Origin: JBDHTO01 sp039808665
GTDB taxonomy: Bacteria > Pseudomonadota > Alphaproteobacteria > Paracaedibacterales > JAKBAR01
Assembly: GCA_039808665.1 (NCBI GenBank)
Contig: JBDHTO010000023.1
Coordinates: 1 to 14,479 of the forward strand
DNA length: 14,479 nucleotides
Direction of reading: 5' to 3'
The notes under the pieces were generated by a model. The model saw nothing but the letters and a program-made list of their open reading frames with translations, was not told the DNA's origin and made no database searches. How positions within the stretch are numbered: position 1 is the first letter of the stretch; every line of letters begins with the position of its first letter. Made by a program: the position numbers and the translations under genes. Positions 1-6,008 of the stretch are shown here, piece after piece.

Positions 1-503
1 GATAATGTGACTTCCTTGACGTCATCCAAATCAGAATTATCGTTGATATCTGGATCAATAAAAAACTGAACGGGCATGTCCATTTCTTGACCAGGTTTCA
101 TAAGCTGTTGTTCAAAGCAAAAGCAGGCCACTTTGTTGAAATAGGGAGCTGCTTTTTCTGGAGTGACGTTATAGGTGGCCATGCCTACAATAGGACGATC
201 TGAAGTATTTTTTGCTTTATAAAAAGTGAGACCGACCTCTCCGATATCCACATCAATATAGCTTTGTTGATGCTTGAATTCCCATGACAGGTCGCGGTGA
301 ACACTGGATGTAAAACGTATCCGCATTTTTCTTGTGAGGACCTTATTGGGAATATCTTTAGAGATGAGGGGGGTTCCAGCATAACCAGTCTTTTGACAAA
401 ACATGCGATATAAGGGGACAGAGAGAAAAGCGAGTCCCAACATAAAAAACACAAGCCCAAAAAGGAAGTAAGATATTTTTTTATTGTGTGCTGACGTGTT
501 CAA
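1..503 (-). CDS. ctaG: Cytochrome c oxidase assembly protein CtaG/Cox11 (C-terminus cut by window edge)
   Basis: Copper chaperone that delivers Cu to the CuB site of cytochrome c oxidase subunit I; one N-terminal membrane helix and a periplasmic copper-binding domain. Seen here: a hydrophobic helix (YFLFGLVFFMLGLAFLSVP) followed by LYRMFCQKTGYAGTP, and the copper motif CFCF in KVACFCFEQQ, then MPVQFFIDPDI, all typical of Cox11. The visible part ends in EVTL, which in the family is followed by only a few residues, so little is missing. No ATG lies before the membrane helix. The frame opens after an in-frame TAA at 510-512, so TTG at 501-503 is the best start, giving an N-terminus LNTSAHNKK. 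It is the last visible gene of the minus-strand run behind ctaB and the CoxF-like peptide, consistent with coupled translation. Family assignment is firm; the start is inferred. Confidence 0.93.
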   Translation of the reverse strand, partial: MNTSAHNKKISYFLFGLVFFMLGLAFLSVPLYRMFCQKTGYAGTPLISKDIPNKVLTRKMRIRFTSSVHRDLSWEFKHQQSYIDVDIGEVGLTFYKAKNTSDRPIVGMATYNVTPEKAAPYFNKVACFCFEQQLMKPGQEMDMPVQFFIDPDINDNSDLDDVKEVTL

Positions 504-509
504 ACGTTT

Positions 510-614
510 TTAGCCCTGTACACGGATAAACCCAACGCCATATAGAAATCCAATCACCGTCAAAAGTAGCATAAGCACGGCAAGGTTACGTTTTTTCAGA
601 TTCTGATCCATCAT
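510..614 (-). CDS. CoxF-like small single-pass membrane protein
   Basis: A 34-residue ORF starting MMDQNLKKRN and ending FIRVQG, with a basic N-terminus (KKR) and one hydrophobic helix (residues about 11-29). Its start overlaps the ctaB stop in an ATGA arrangement, and its stop lies two codons upstream of the cox11 start. In alphaproteobacteria a small one-helix protein commonly sits between ctaB and ctaG; it is called CoxF and its exact role in oxidase assembly is poorly defined. Position, size, the RN-L-A-x-L pattern and the terminal aromatic-x-x-x-FIR match that type. ATG at 614 or 611 could be used. The stop is in the same frame as cox11, so readthrough would produce a CoxF-Cox11 fusion. 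The identification rests mainly on context because the protein is so short. Confidence 0.75.
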   Translation of the reverse strand: MMDQNLKKRNLAVLMLLLTVIGFLYGVGFIRVQG

Positions 615-1492
615 GCGTGAAACACCTTAATATCAAAAACAAGTGTTAAGAATAAAAGGAAAAGATAGAGAATGGAATATGCAAAAAGTCGCATCTCTCC
701 ACCTTTTTCCTTTAAAAAAAGATCGACGGCAAGTTTTGTAAGAATTCCCCCTAAAAATGCGGAAGAAAGGGCATAAAAATATCCGACATGTTTCTCAAAA
801 AGGGGAAGAAAGCTGGAAAGAATCGTAAGAAATGTATAAAAGAGGATTTGCTTTTTCGTGCTTATTACCCCCTTTATAGCAGGCATCATGGGAATTCCGG
901 CCTTTGTATATTCCTCACTTTTAACAAGAGCAAGAGCCCAAAAATGGGGAATTGTCCAAAAGAAAATAATCAAAAACATGAAAAAGGGAAGTGCGCCAAT
1001 ATCACCTGTAACGGCTGCCCAACCAATAATGGGCGGCAGCGCCCCAGCAACACCACCAATGACGATATTTTGAGGGGTTCTTGGTTTAAGAATGATTGTA
1101 TAGATCACAACATAAAAAAAGATGGTAAAGGCAAGAAGAAACGCCGCAAGGTAATTAATGGCAACAGCCATGATAAAAACTGAGCCCATGGAAAGCACAA
1201 GGCCAAAGGCAAGGGCAGTATCGGGTTCAATCACACCACGGGGAAGGGGTCTTTTTGCTGTGCGCGTCATTTTGCTGTCGACTTGGATTTCATACCACAT
1301 ATTCAAGCATCCGGAAGCTCCAGCACCGGTTGCAATGGAAAGAATAGCCAATGTGGCAAGAAGGGGATGAAGCTGACCTGGTGCAAGAATAAGACCACAA
1401 AGACTCGTGAAAACCACAAGGGACATTACCCGCGGTTTCAAAAGTTCAAGATAATCCCCAACGGATGCAGATGTATAGGTCACTGTACTCAA
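611..1492 (-). CDS. ctaB: Protoheme IX farnesyltransferase (heme O synthase)
   Basis: Integral-membrane prenyltransferase that transfers farnesyl from farnesyl diphosphate to heme b, making heme O for aa3/bo3-type oxidases. The UbiA-type signature is clear: NMWYEIQVDSKMTRTAKRPL (about residues 64-83), carrying the Mg-diphosphate acidic residues, and a second loop KPRTPQNIVIGGVAGALPP. About eight to nine hydrophobic segments and 293 residues fit the family. The first codon is TTG (1490-1492), preceded seven bases upstream by GAGAG; no ATG precedes the conserved LLKPRVMSLV segment, although GTG three codons later is possible. The gene overlaps the CoxF-like ORF by four bases and cox11 follows, so heme O synthesis and CuB loading are made together. 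Genes for oxidase subunits I-III are not next to it; an ABC transporter operon precedes it, 73 bases upstream. Confidence 0.95.
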   Translation of the reverse strand: MSTVTYTSASVGDYLELLKPRVMSLVVFTSLCGLILAPGQLHPLLATLAILSIATGAGASGCLNMWYEIQVDSKMTRTAKRPLPRGVIEPDTALAFGLVLSMGSVFIMAVAINYLAAFLLAFTIFFYVVIYTIILKPRTPQNIVIGGVAGALPPIIGWAAVTGDIGALPFFMFLIIFFWTIPHFWALALVKSEEYTKAGIPMMPAIKGVISTKKQILFYTFLTILSSFLPLFEKHVGYFYALSSAFLGGILTKLAVDLFLKEKGGEMRLFAYSILYLFLLFLTLVFDIKVFHA

Positions 1493-1545
1493 GCGTTGTC
1501 TCTCAGCGAAATCTCTCTAAGGCCAGCATAGACAAACTTCATCAT
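1489..1545 (-). CDS. Possible 18-codon leader peptide overlapping the ctaB start
   Basis: Between the ABC ATPase gene and ctaB lies an 18-codon ORF, MMKFVYAGLREISLRDNA, whose TGA stop overlaps the TTG start of ctaB (TTGA). The arrangement mirrors the ATGA couplings elsewhere in this gene run and could help ribosomes load on a weak TTG start. No convincing ribosome binding site precedes its ATG (upstream AGCGCTTTTCAAAT). I do not recognise the peptide. It may be chance or a remnant of a lost gene end. Confidence 0.2.
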   Translation of the reverse strand: MMKFVYAGLREISLRDNA

Positions 1546-1565
1546 ATTTGAAAAGCGCTAAAAAC

Positions 1566-2348
1566 CTACCTGAGTAAGAGACGATCGTCATCCACAGACT
1601 CACCAAACCGCTTCAAAAGATCGGTAGGGGTTAGTTTTTCTCTGTCACGGCCGCTTACATCATAAATAATTCGACCTTCGTGAAGCATAATCGTTCGTGA
1701 TCCCGAAGCCAAAGCTTGTGCCAGACTATGTGTGACCATTAATGCTGTAAGCTTTTTCTCTGCAATAATGCTTTCTGTTAGCTCCATGACAAAAGCCGCT
1801 GTTTTTGGATCAAGTGCAGAAATATGCTCATCAAGCAAAAGAATTTTAAGCGGGCTAAGTGTGGCCATTAAAAGACTGACGGCTTGGCGTTGCCCCCCTG
1901 AGAGTGTGGACATGGAGGCATCAAGACGATTTTCTAACCCTAAGTTAAGACGGCTCAAAAGCTCTTTGTATAGTTGACGACTATGTTTTGAGAGAGCAAG
2001 ATTCATTCCTCGAGAGGATCCACGGCGTTCTGCGAGTGCAAGATTTTCAGCGATGGTCAAGTCGCCGCATGTGCCGGCTAGAGGATCCTGAAAAACACGC
2101 GCAACCATACCGGCACGTTCATAGGACTCCTTTTTTGAGACATTAATCTCGCCTACTTTAATGGTTCCAGAAGAAGGAAGCACTTCTCCGGCAATAACAT
2201 TAAGGAGAGTTGATTTTCCGGCACCATTACTTCCAATAACAGTGATGAATTCACCTTCTGTGATTTTTAAGTCAATCCCGCGGAGGGATCTTTTTTCCGT
2301 CACAAGACCGCGATTAAATGTGACCTTGATACCTTTGAGAGAAATCAT
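1566..2348 (-). CDS. ABC transporter ATP-binding protein, TrpZ-like (COG1101 type)
   Basis: Cytoplasmic ATPase of a three-part importer. Visible motifs: Walker A GSNGAGKST (39-47), Q-loop VFQDP (85-89), signature LSGGQ (149-153), Walker B ILLLDEH (169-175) with DEH instead of the commoner DEP, D-loop SALD, and the H-loop His at 207. The length of 260 residues is normal. The DEH variant and the partner genes (a PF04392-type binding protein and a branched-chain-type permease) place it in the group of uncharacterised importers that includes the putative tryptophan/tyrosine transporters of Firmicutes; the substrate here is unknown. Its ATG overlaps the permease stop as ATGA, so the two are translationally coupled. 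Function as an ABC ATPase is near certain; substrate is not. Confidence 0.92.
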   Translation of the reverse strand: MISLKGIKVTFNRGLVTEKRSLRGIDLKITEGEFITVIGSNGAGKSTLLNVIAGEVLPSSGTIKVGEINVSKKESYERAGMVARVFQDPLAGTCGDLTIAENLALAERRGSSRGMNLALSKHSRQLYKELLSRLNLGLENRLDASMSTLSGGQRQAVSLLMATLSPLKILLLDEHISALDPKTAAFVMELTESIIAEKKLTALMVTHSLAQALASGSRTIMLHEGRIIYDVSGRDREKLTPTDLLKRFGESVDDDRLLLR

Positions 2349-3259
2349 GCTTTTTCTCCCTTGCTTATATTTAACGAACGTTTAAGTGTAGGAAGAACCA
2401 TGGCAAAAGCTACGATAATCGCTGTCACAAGATTCAGATCAGAGGCCTGAAGTCCAAATTCAGAGGTATTGAGTGCCCCGGCAATGGCAAGACGGTAAAT
2501 AATTGCACCAATGACACAAGCGATAAGGGCTTTTGCAATATTTTGTGGATGGAAAATAGCTTCACCAATAATCACAGCAGCAAGACCGATAATAATGGTT
2601 CCAACCCCCATAGAGACATCAGCAAAACCATAAACCTGAGCAAATAAGGATCCCGCAAGGGCAACAAGAGCATTACCTAGAGCAAGTCCGAGTTGAATCA
2701 TTGTGCGATCGTCAATTCCTACAGATCTGCCCATACGTGCGTTGGATCCTGTCGCACGCAGCGCAAGACCAATACGTGTTTTGAGAAACCACTCCATAAA
2801 AACAACTGCAATAATGGTAATCAGAAGAAGAACAACAAATGTACGTGTATCCGTAAGGTTAGGAATAGAGGGAATAGGGAGGAGAGCGTTAATTTTGCTG
2901 ATGATGGTATTTTCTCCCAGCAAGGCGAGGTTTGGCCTTCCCATAATCCTAAGATTGATCGAGTAAAGTGCTGTCATCGTTAAAATACCTGCAAGCAGAT
3001 TTAACATCTTAAGTCGAGTCGACATAAGCGCAGTCAGGTATCCAGAAAAAGCTCCCGCAAGCATTGCAAGGAATGTCGCAAGAAAAGGATCCATACCACT
3101 TAAAATGCATGATCCCGACACAGCTGCCCCGAGAGGAAAACTTCCATCCACTGTCATGTCTGGAAACTGCAGTGTGCGAAAAGAAAGGTAAACACCCACA
3201 GCAACAAGGCTATAAATTAGACCAAGTTCTAGGGCCCCAAAAATTTGTATTGTATTCAC
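2345..3259 (-). CDS. ABC transporter permease, TrpY-like (BPD_transp_2 family)
   Basis: Inner-membrane channel subunit with about eight hydrophobic segments. It is recognisable from LELGLIYSLVAVGVYLSFR near the N-terminus, then FPDMTVDGSFPLGAAV, and the central EWFLKTRIGLALRATGSN, the cytoplasmic coupling region typical of this family. I chose GTG at 3257-3259 because AAAAGGAGC lies six bases before it. A TTG further upstream (3298) is also in frame but would overlap the preceding gene and lacks a ribosome site. This gives 304 residues, a usual length. It follows the binding-protein gene by 22 bases and overlaps the ATPase gene by four, so the three form one importer. Substrate cannot be read from the sequence; small amino-acid-like compounds are the best precedent. 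Confidence 0.92.
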   Translation of the reverse strand: MNTIQIFGALELGLIYSLVAVGVYLSFRTLQFPDMTVDGSFPLGAAVSGSCILSGMDPFLATFLAMLAGAFSGYLTALMSTRLKMLNLLAGILTMTALYSINLRIMGRPNLALLGENTIISKINALLPIPSIPNLTDTRTFVVLLLITIIAVVFMEWFLKTRIGLALRATGSNARMGRSVGIDDRTMIQLGLALGNALVALAGSLFAQVYGFADVSMGVGTIIIGLAAVIIGEAIFHPQNIAKALIACVIGAIIYRLAIAGALNTSEFGLQASDLNLVTAIIVAFAMVLPTLKRSLNISKGEKA

Positions 3260-3281
3260 AGATTTGCTCCTTTTAAGGTCC

Positions 3282-4277
3282 TTAGTCCTGGATATCAAAG
3301 TCTTTGAGGTGAGACGTATCTACTTGCAATCCCACTGCATGCGCTGCTTTTAAATTCAACGCCTTTTTTGTGGGATGATCACGTAGAACGGGAAGATCAC
3401 CAGGAAAAGCCCCATTGAGGATCTTTATAACATAATCAGCTACCCTTTTGCCAAGTGTAAAGCGATCATAGGCAGCCACAGCCACGACACCGTCTTTGAA
3501 GGATCCTTCATCACCTGCAAAAACGGGAATTTTACTTTTTTCACCGACCTGAATAATGCTTTGAATTGCAGAAACGGCGGTGTTGTCGTTGGGAATATAA
3601 AATGCGTCAACTTTTCCGACAAGACTCTGTGCAGCGGCGGCAACATCACTTGTTTTAGAAGCTGTGCCTTCAAATACCTCGATGCCGTAGTTTTTGGAGG
3701 CGTCCTTCATATCATTCACGCTTTTTACGGAATTTTGCTCACCAGGGTTAAAAATGATACCGATTTTTTTGATATGGGGAATAAGCGTCCGTATTAAATC
3801 CAGCTGAGATTTTGCGGATATGGCATCGCTAACCCCTGTAACAGCGGACTCTCTTTTATCCATATTTTCCACAAGTTTTGCGTGAAGAGGATCGGTTACC
3901 GCAGAAAACACAATCGGAATATTTGTGTTTTTAAGGGCATTAACCAGCGCTTGCGCAGAGGGCGTTGAAATTGCAATGGCCACGTCTGGGTTTAGACTTT
4001 GAAACTTTGTTGCAATTTGTGCTGCCGTTGAAATGTTTCCCTGGGCACTTTCAAAAACAATGTTGATATTTTTTCCGTCTTCATAGCCGGCCTCTTTGAG
4101 GCCAGCCAAGATCCCTTCACGTTCTCTGTCTAGGGATTTATGCTCGATGATTTGAGTAATGGCAACTGTGGGGGCGTCTTTCAAGCGATCAGAAGGTTTT
4201 GAGCATCCAAAAAAGAAGCCAGCAACCAACACTGCGGGGAGTAGAGTGGTGAGATTGCGCTGACTTAAAAGCTTCAT
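3282..4277 (-). CDS. ABC transporter substrate-binding lipoprotein, TrpX-like (PF04392 type)
   Basis: Periplasmic binding protein of the importer, probably lipid-anchored. From ATG at 4277 the product begins MKLLSQRNLTTLLPAVLVAG and reaches a lipobox-like FFGC with Cys at residue 25. The mature part reads VAITQIIEHKSLDREREGIL, then GYEDGKNINIVFESAQGN, IPIVFSAVTDP, IGIIFNPGEQNS and AFYIPNDNTAV, the usual landmarks of the TrpX/COG2984 family. I prefer this ATG because AGGA lies eight bases upstream and the lipoprotein signal then has a normal length. The same frame stays open to an ATG at 4352, which would add 25 hydrophilic residues and spoil the signal. In related systems the ligand is tryptophan or tyrosine, which cannot be inferred here. 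First gene of the minus-strand run. Confidence 0.9.
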   Translation of the reverse strand: MKLLSQRNLTTLLPAVLVAGFFFGCSKPSDRLKDAPTVAITQIIEHKSLDREREGILAGLKEAGYEDGKNINIVFESAQGNISTAAQIATKFQSLNPDVAIAISTPSAQALVNALKNTNIPIVFSAVTDPLHAKLVENMDKRESAVTGVSDAISAKSQLDLIRTLIPHIKKIGIIFNPGEQNSVKSVNDMKDASKNYGIEVFEGTASKTSDVAAAAQSLVGKVDAFYIPNDNTAVSAIQSIIQVGEKSKIPVFAGDEGSFKDGVVAVAAYDRFTLGKRVADYVIKILNGAFPGDLPVLRDHPTKKALNLKAAHAVGLQVDTSHLKDFDIQD

Positions 4278-4406
4278 GGAGCCCATCCTTTGTAAATTTG
4301 AGTTAATCTTTTGTAGATTAGTCATGTTTTTCAACTTTTCCAAGGTATTCATACATGTTTTTTCTTAAAAAAATTTGTGATGCGACTTTTTTGCATGTGT
4401 GACTTT

Positions 4407-4435
4407 TTGATTTTGATAAATATGTGTGTTATAGA
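4407..4435 (+). promoter_or_regulatory. Candidate sigma70 promoter for upp-def
   Basis: TTGATT (4407-4412) and TATAGA (4430-4435) are separated by exactly 17 bases, each matching four of six consensus bases. The start point would fall near 4442, so the transcript would begin at or within the hairpin that follows. Judged by eye only. Confidence 0.5.
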
Positions 4436-4442
4436 ACTCTCC

Positions 4443-4474
4443 AAGATTCTGAATTCGAGAGAATAGAGAATCTT
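4443..4474 (+). promoter_or_regulatory. Attenuator-like hairpin in the upp leader
   Basis: A perfect 8-base inverted repeat AAGATTCT (4443-4450) / AGAATCTT (4467-4474) encloses a smaller stem ATTC/GAAT with a GAGA tetraloop (4453-4464). Directly after it comes AATTTTTG. In RNA this would be a 12-bp interrupted stem followed by a short U run, located between the candidate promoter and the upp ribosome site. It could act as an intrinsic terminator or attenuator, or as a protein-binding stem. No regulator such as PyrR is encoded in the window. Low GC makes it weak. Confidence 0.4.
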
Positions 4475-4504
4475 AATTTTTGAAAAAACAAGAAAGGTAT
4501 ACAT

Positions 4505-5227
4505 ATGTTAAGGAAGCTTATTGTAAGTGGTTTTGTGATGACGTCATTTATTCAAGGTGGGATGGCGACGCCTCAAGATCAGGTGCAAAACCATCAATTT
4601 TCAACCTTGACCATTGTCAATCATCCCCTTGTTCAGCACAAATTAACCTTGCTTCGTCATAAAAAAACGAAACCTATCCTCTTTCGTCAACTTCTTGAGG
4701 AGATCGGATTGCTTGTTGGGTACGAGGTTACACGCGCACTTGAAGTGAAAGAAAAAGAAATAGAGACGCCACTTACAAAAATGACAGGGGCTAAATTAAA
4801 AAATGATGTGGTCATTGTTCCCATTCTTCGTGCAGGATTGGGAATGGCAGGAAGCCTTCAAACACTTATCCCCACCGCATCCCAGGGGCATATTGGCATT
4901 TCCCGCGATCCCGAGACGAAAAAGGCGATTGAGTACTATTTCAAAATTCCAGAGGTTAAAGGTCAGACCTTTATTGTGGTTGATCCTATGCTTGCGACAG
5001 GAAACTCTGTGATCGCCGCACTTGAGGGGCTTGTCAAAAGAGGTGTGCCGATTGAAAACATGATCTTCATGGCCCTTGTTGCCGCACCTGAAGGTGTGAA
5101 AGCTGTAACAGCAAAGTTCCCAACACTTCGTATTTTTACAGCAGCTTTGGACGAAAAGCTTAATGACCATGCCTATATCGTTCCTGGATTAGGTGATGCG
5201 GGTGATCGTATTTTTGGAACACTTTAA
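4505..5227 (+). CDS. upp: Uracil phosphoribosyltransferase with signal-peptide-like N-terminal extension
   Basis: Pyrimidine salvage enzyme making UMP from uracil and PRPP. The catalytic domain is complete: VPILRAGLGM (105-114), the PRPP loop VVDPMLATGNS (158-168) and the uracil-site tail YIVPGLGDAGDRIFGT (224-239). The oddity is length. Family members are about 208 residues and start near the segment matching IVNHPLVQHKL (37-47), whereas this protein has some 32 extra residues beginning MLRKLIVSGFVMTSFIQGGM, i.e. a basic n-region, a hydrophobic core and a possible signal-peptidase site GMA|TPQ. ATG at 4505 has AAAGG seven bases upstream, so the extension is probably translated. An internal ATG at 4562, close behind AAGGTGGG, would yield a cytosolic form starting MATPQDQ. 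def follows after 11 bases, presumably in one operon. The enzyme assignment is firm; export is inferred and odd, since PRPP is cytosolic. Confidence 0.93.
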   Translation: MLRKLIVSGFVMTSFIQGGMATPQDQVQNHQFSTLTIVNHPLVQHKLTLLRHKKTKPILFRQLLEEIGLLVGYEVTRALEVKEKEIETPLTKMTGAKLKNDVVIVPILRAGLGMAGSLQTLIPTASQGHIGISRDPETKKAIEYYFKIPEVKGQTFIVVDPMLATGNSVIAALEGLVKRGVPIENMIFMALVAAPEGVKAVTAKFPTLRIFTAALDEKLNDHAYIVPGLGDAGDRIFGTL

Positions 5228-5238
5228 AGAGAGAAAAA

Positions 5239-5880
5239 ATGCCTAGATTTGTGCATATGAACCTACTACTCTTGTATGGAATACTTACGGGGTGTGTTAT
5301 GCATAATCGCTTGGATATTACAACAATCGAAACGCCGGAGCATGTGAAGGTTCTCACAAGTCCTGCTGAAACAGTGACTTTCCCCCTTTCTCCTGAAACA
5401 AAAGCGTTTATTCAAAACCTCAAAGATAAAGTCATGGAACTGGATGCAGCAGGCCTTGCGGCGCCTCAGGTCGGATGGAATGTCAGAATTATTGCCTACC
5501 AGGTTCCAGAAATTGCGTTGAAATATCGCGATGATGTGGAGGATTTAGTTCCGCTCAGCATCTTGATCAATCCCTCTTATGAAGTAATCGATGGGCATGA
5601 ACGTACCCTCGATTGGGAAGGATGTTATTCTGTGACTTCTTCTTATGGTAAAGTGTGGCGCGCAACAAAAATTAAATACCAGGGATACGATGAGCATGGA
5701 AATCGTGTCGAGGGTATTGCCAAGGGTTTCCTCGCCCGTCTTCTTCAGCATGAAATTGATCATACAGAAGGAAAACTCTGTAAGGACAAATACCCAGAGG
5801 GTGGTTTTTATGGAGAGTCTGAGGCCATGAAAGCCATTCGCATGAAGGAAATCGAACAAAAGAACCAAAAGGGTTCTTAA
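5239..5880 (+). CDS. def: Peptide deformylase with lipoprotein-like N-terminus
   Basis: Metallohydrolase that removes the formyl group from N-formylmethionine. All three family motifs are present: motif 1 AGLAAPQVG (71-79), motif 2 EGCYS (127-131, metal Cys 129) and motif 3 QHEIDH (170-175, two metal His and the catalytic Glu). EGCYS replaces the EGCLS of standard bacterial enzymes, as in divergent or type III-like homologues. The domain starts near residue 26; before it stands MPRFVHMNLLLLYGILTGC, a good lipoprotein signal with lipobox LTGC (Cys 19). The first ATG has GAGAG five bases upstream and follows upp by 11 bases. An internal ATG at 5299, right after the Cys, with GGGGTG upstream could make a cytosolic form. 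Probably co-transcribed with upp. Whether this is the housekeeping deformylase or a second, exported copy cannot be decided from the window. Confidence 0.92.
   Translation: MPRFVHMNLLLLYGILTGCVMHNRLDITTIETPEHVKVLTSPAETVTFPLSPETKAFIQNLKDKVMELDAAGLAAPQVGWNVRIIAYQVPEIALKYRDDVEDLVPLSILINPSYEVIDGHERTLDWEGCYSVTSSYGKVWRATKIKYQGYDEHGNRVEGIAKGFLARLLQHEIDHTEGKLCKDKYPEGGFYGESEAMKAIRMKEIEQKNQKGS
5860..5878 (+). terminator. Short hairpin over the def stop codon
   Basis: AAGAACC (5860-5866) and GGTTCTT (5872-5878) form a 7-bp stem with a 5-base loop overlapping the last def codons. No U run follows (AATCAATC), so it is at best a weak terminator or an mRNA 3' stabilising stem. Confidence 0.3.
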
Positions 5881-5903
5881 TCAATCAGGAAAAATCTATC
5901 ACT

Positions 5904-6008
5904 CTAACGAGAAGGGTAGGTACGCGGTTCCAACGTGTCACCCATAACAGGCTCAGGTTTGCCTGCTTTGCCGCATGCACTAAGTGCCAATATAATAAAA
6001 AGAAAGAT
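5904..6008 (-). CDS. LptM/YifL-like small lipoprotein, start unresolved, abutting tRNA-Val
   Basis: The frame reads IFLFIILALSAC followed by GKAGKPEPVMGDTLEPRTYPSR and a TAG stop. A hydrophobic core ending in lipobox LSAC, then CGKxGxPEP and a tail with YPSR, matches the short lipoproteins related to LptM (YifL), which in enterobacteria helps assemble the LptD-LptE LPS translocon in the outer membrane. No ATG, GTG or usable TTG starts the frame in the right place: a TTG at 5990 would leave only five residues before the Cys, and the next ATG (6155) lies beyond the tRNA. The frame enters the tRNA 3' end at the CCA. Either a rare start such as ATC at 6006-6008 or ATT is used, or the gene has lost its 5' end. 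The end is clear; the start coordinate is only nominal. Confidence 0.4.
   Translation of the reverse strand: MFLFIILALSACGKAGKPEPVMGDTLEPRTYPSR

Larger units (their letters stand above)
4353..4504. promoter_or_regulatory. Divergent control region between the ABC operon and upp
   Basis: AT-rich intergenic DNA from which transcription must leave both ways. It holds the candidate upp promoter, a hairpin in the upp leader, and a direct repeat GACTTTTTTG (4384-4393) / GACTTTTTGA (4401-4410), spaced 17 bases start to start and abutting the upp -35 element, as an activator or repressor site might. On the minus strand TTGGAG (4439-4444) and TATTTA (4417-4422) with a 16-base spacer could serve the ABC operon, which would make the two promoters overlap. 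A short hairpin of TAATCT/AGATTA sits just inside the ABC leader (about 4304-4320). Confidence 0.45.

Noticed and set aside
185..460. 91-codon minus-strand ORF
   Set aside because: Shadow of cox11 in another frame; the cox11 frame carries the CFCF copper motif and membrane helix.
788..1531. Several plus-strand ORFs of 70-131 codons opposite ctaB
   Set aside because: Antisense to a clear membrane enzyme gene, low-complexity basic composition, no domains or ribosome sites.
3260..3298. Upstream TTG start for the ABC permease
   Set aside because: Overlaps the binding-protein gene end and lacks a ribosome site, whereas GTG at 3259 has AAAAGGAGC at ideal spacing.
4352..4353. Extra N-terminal 25 residues for the ABC binding protein from ATG at 4352
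   Set aside because: No ribosome site, and it would bury the lipoprotein signal behind a hydrophilic stretch; ATG at 4277 has a good site.
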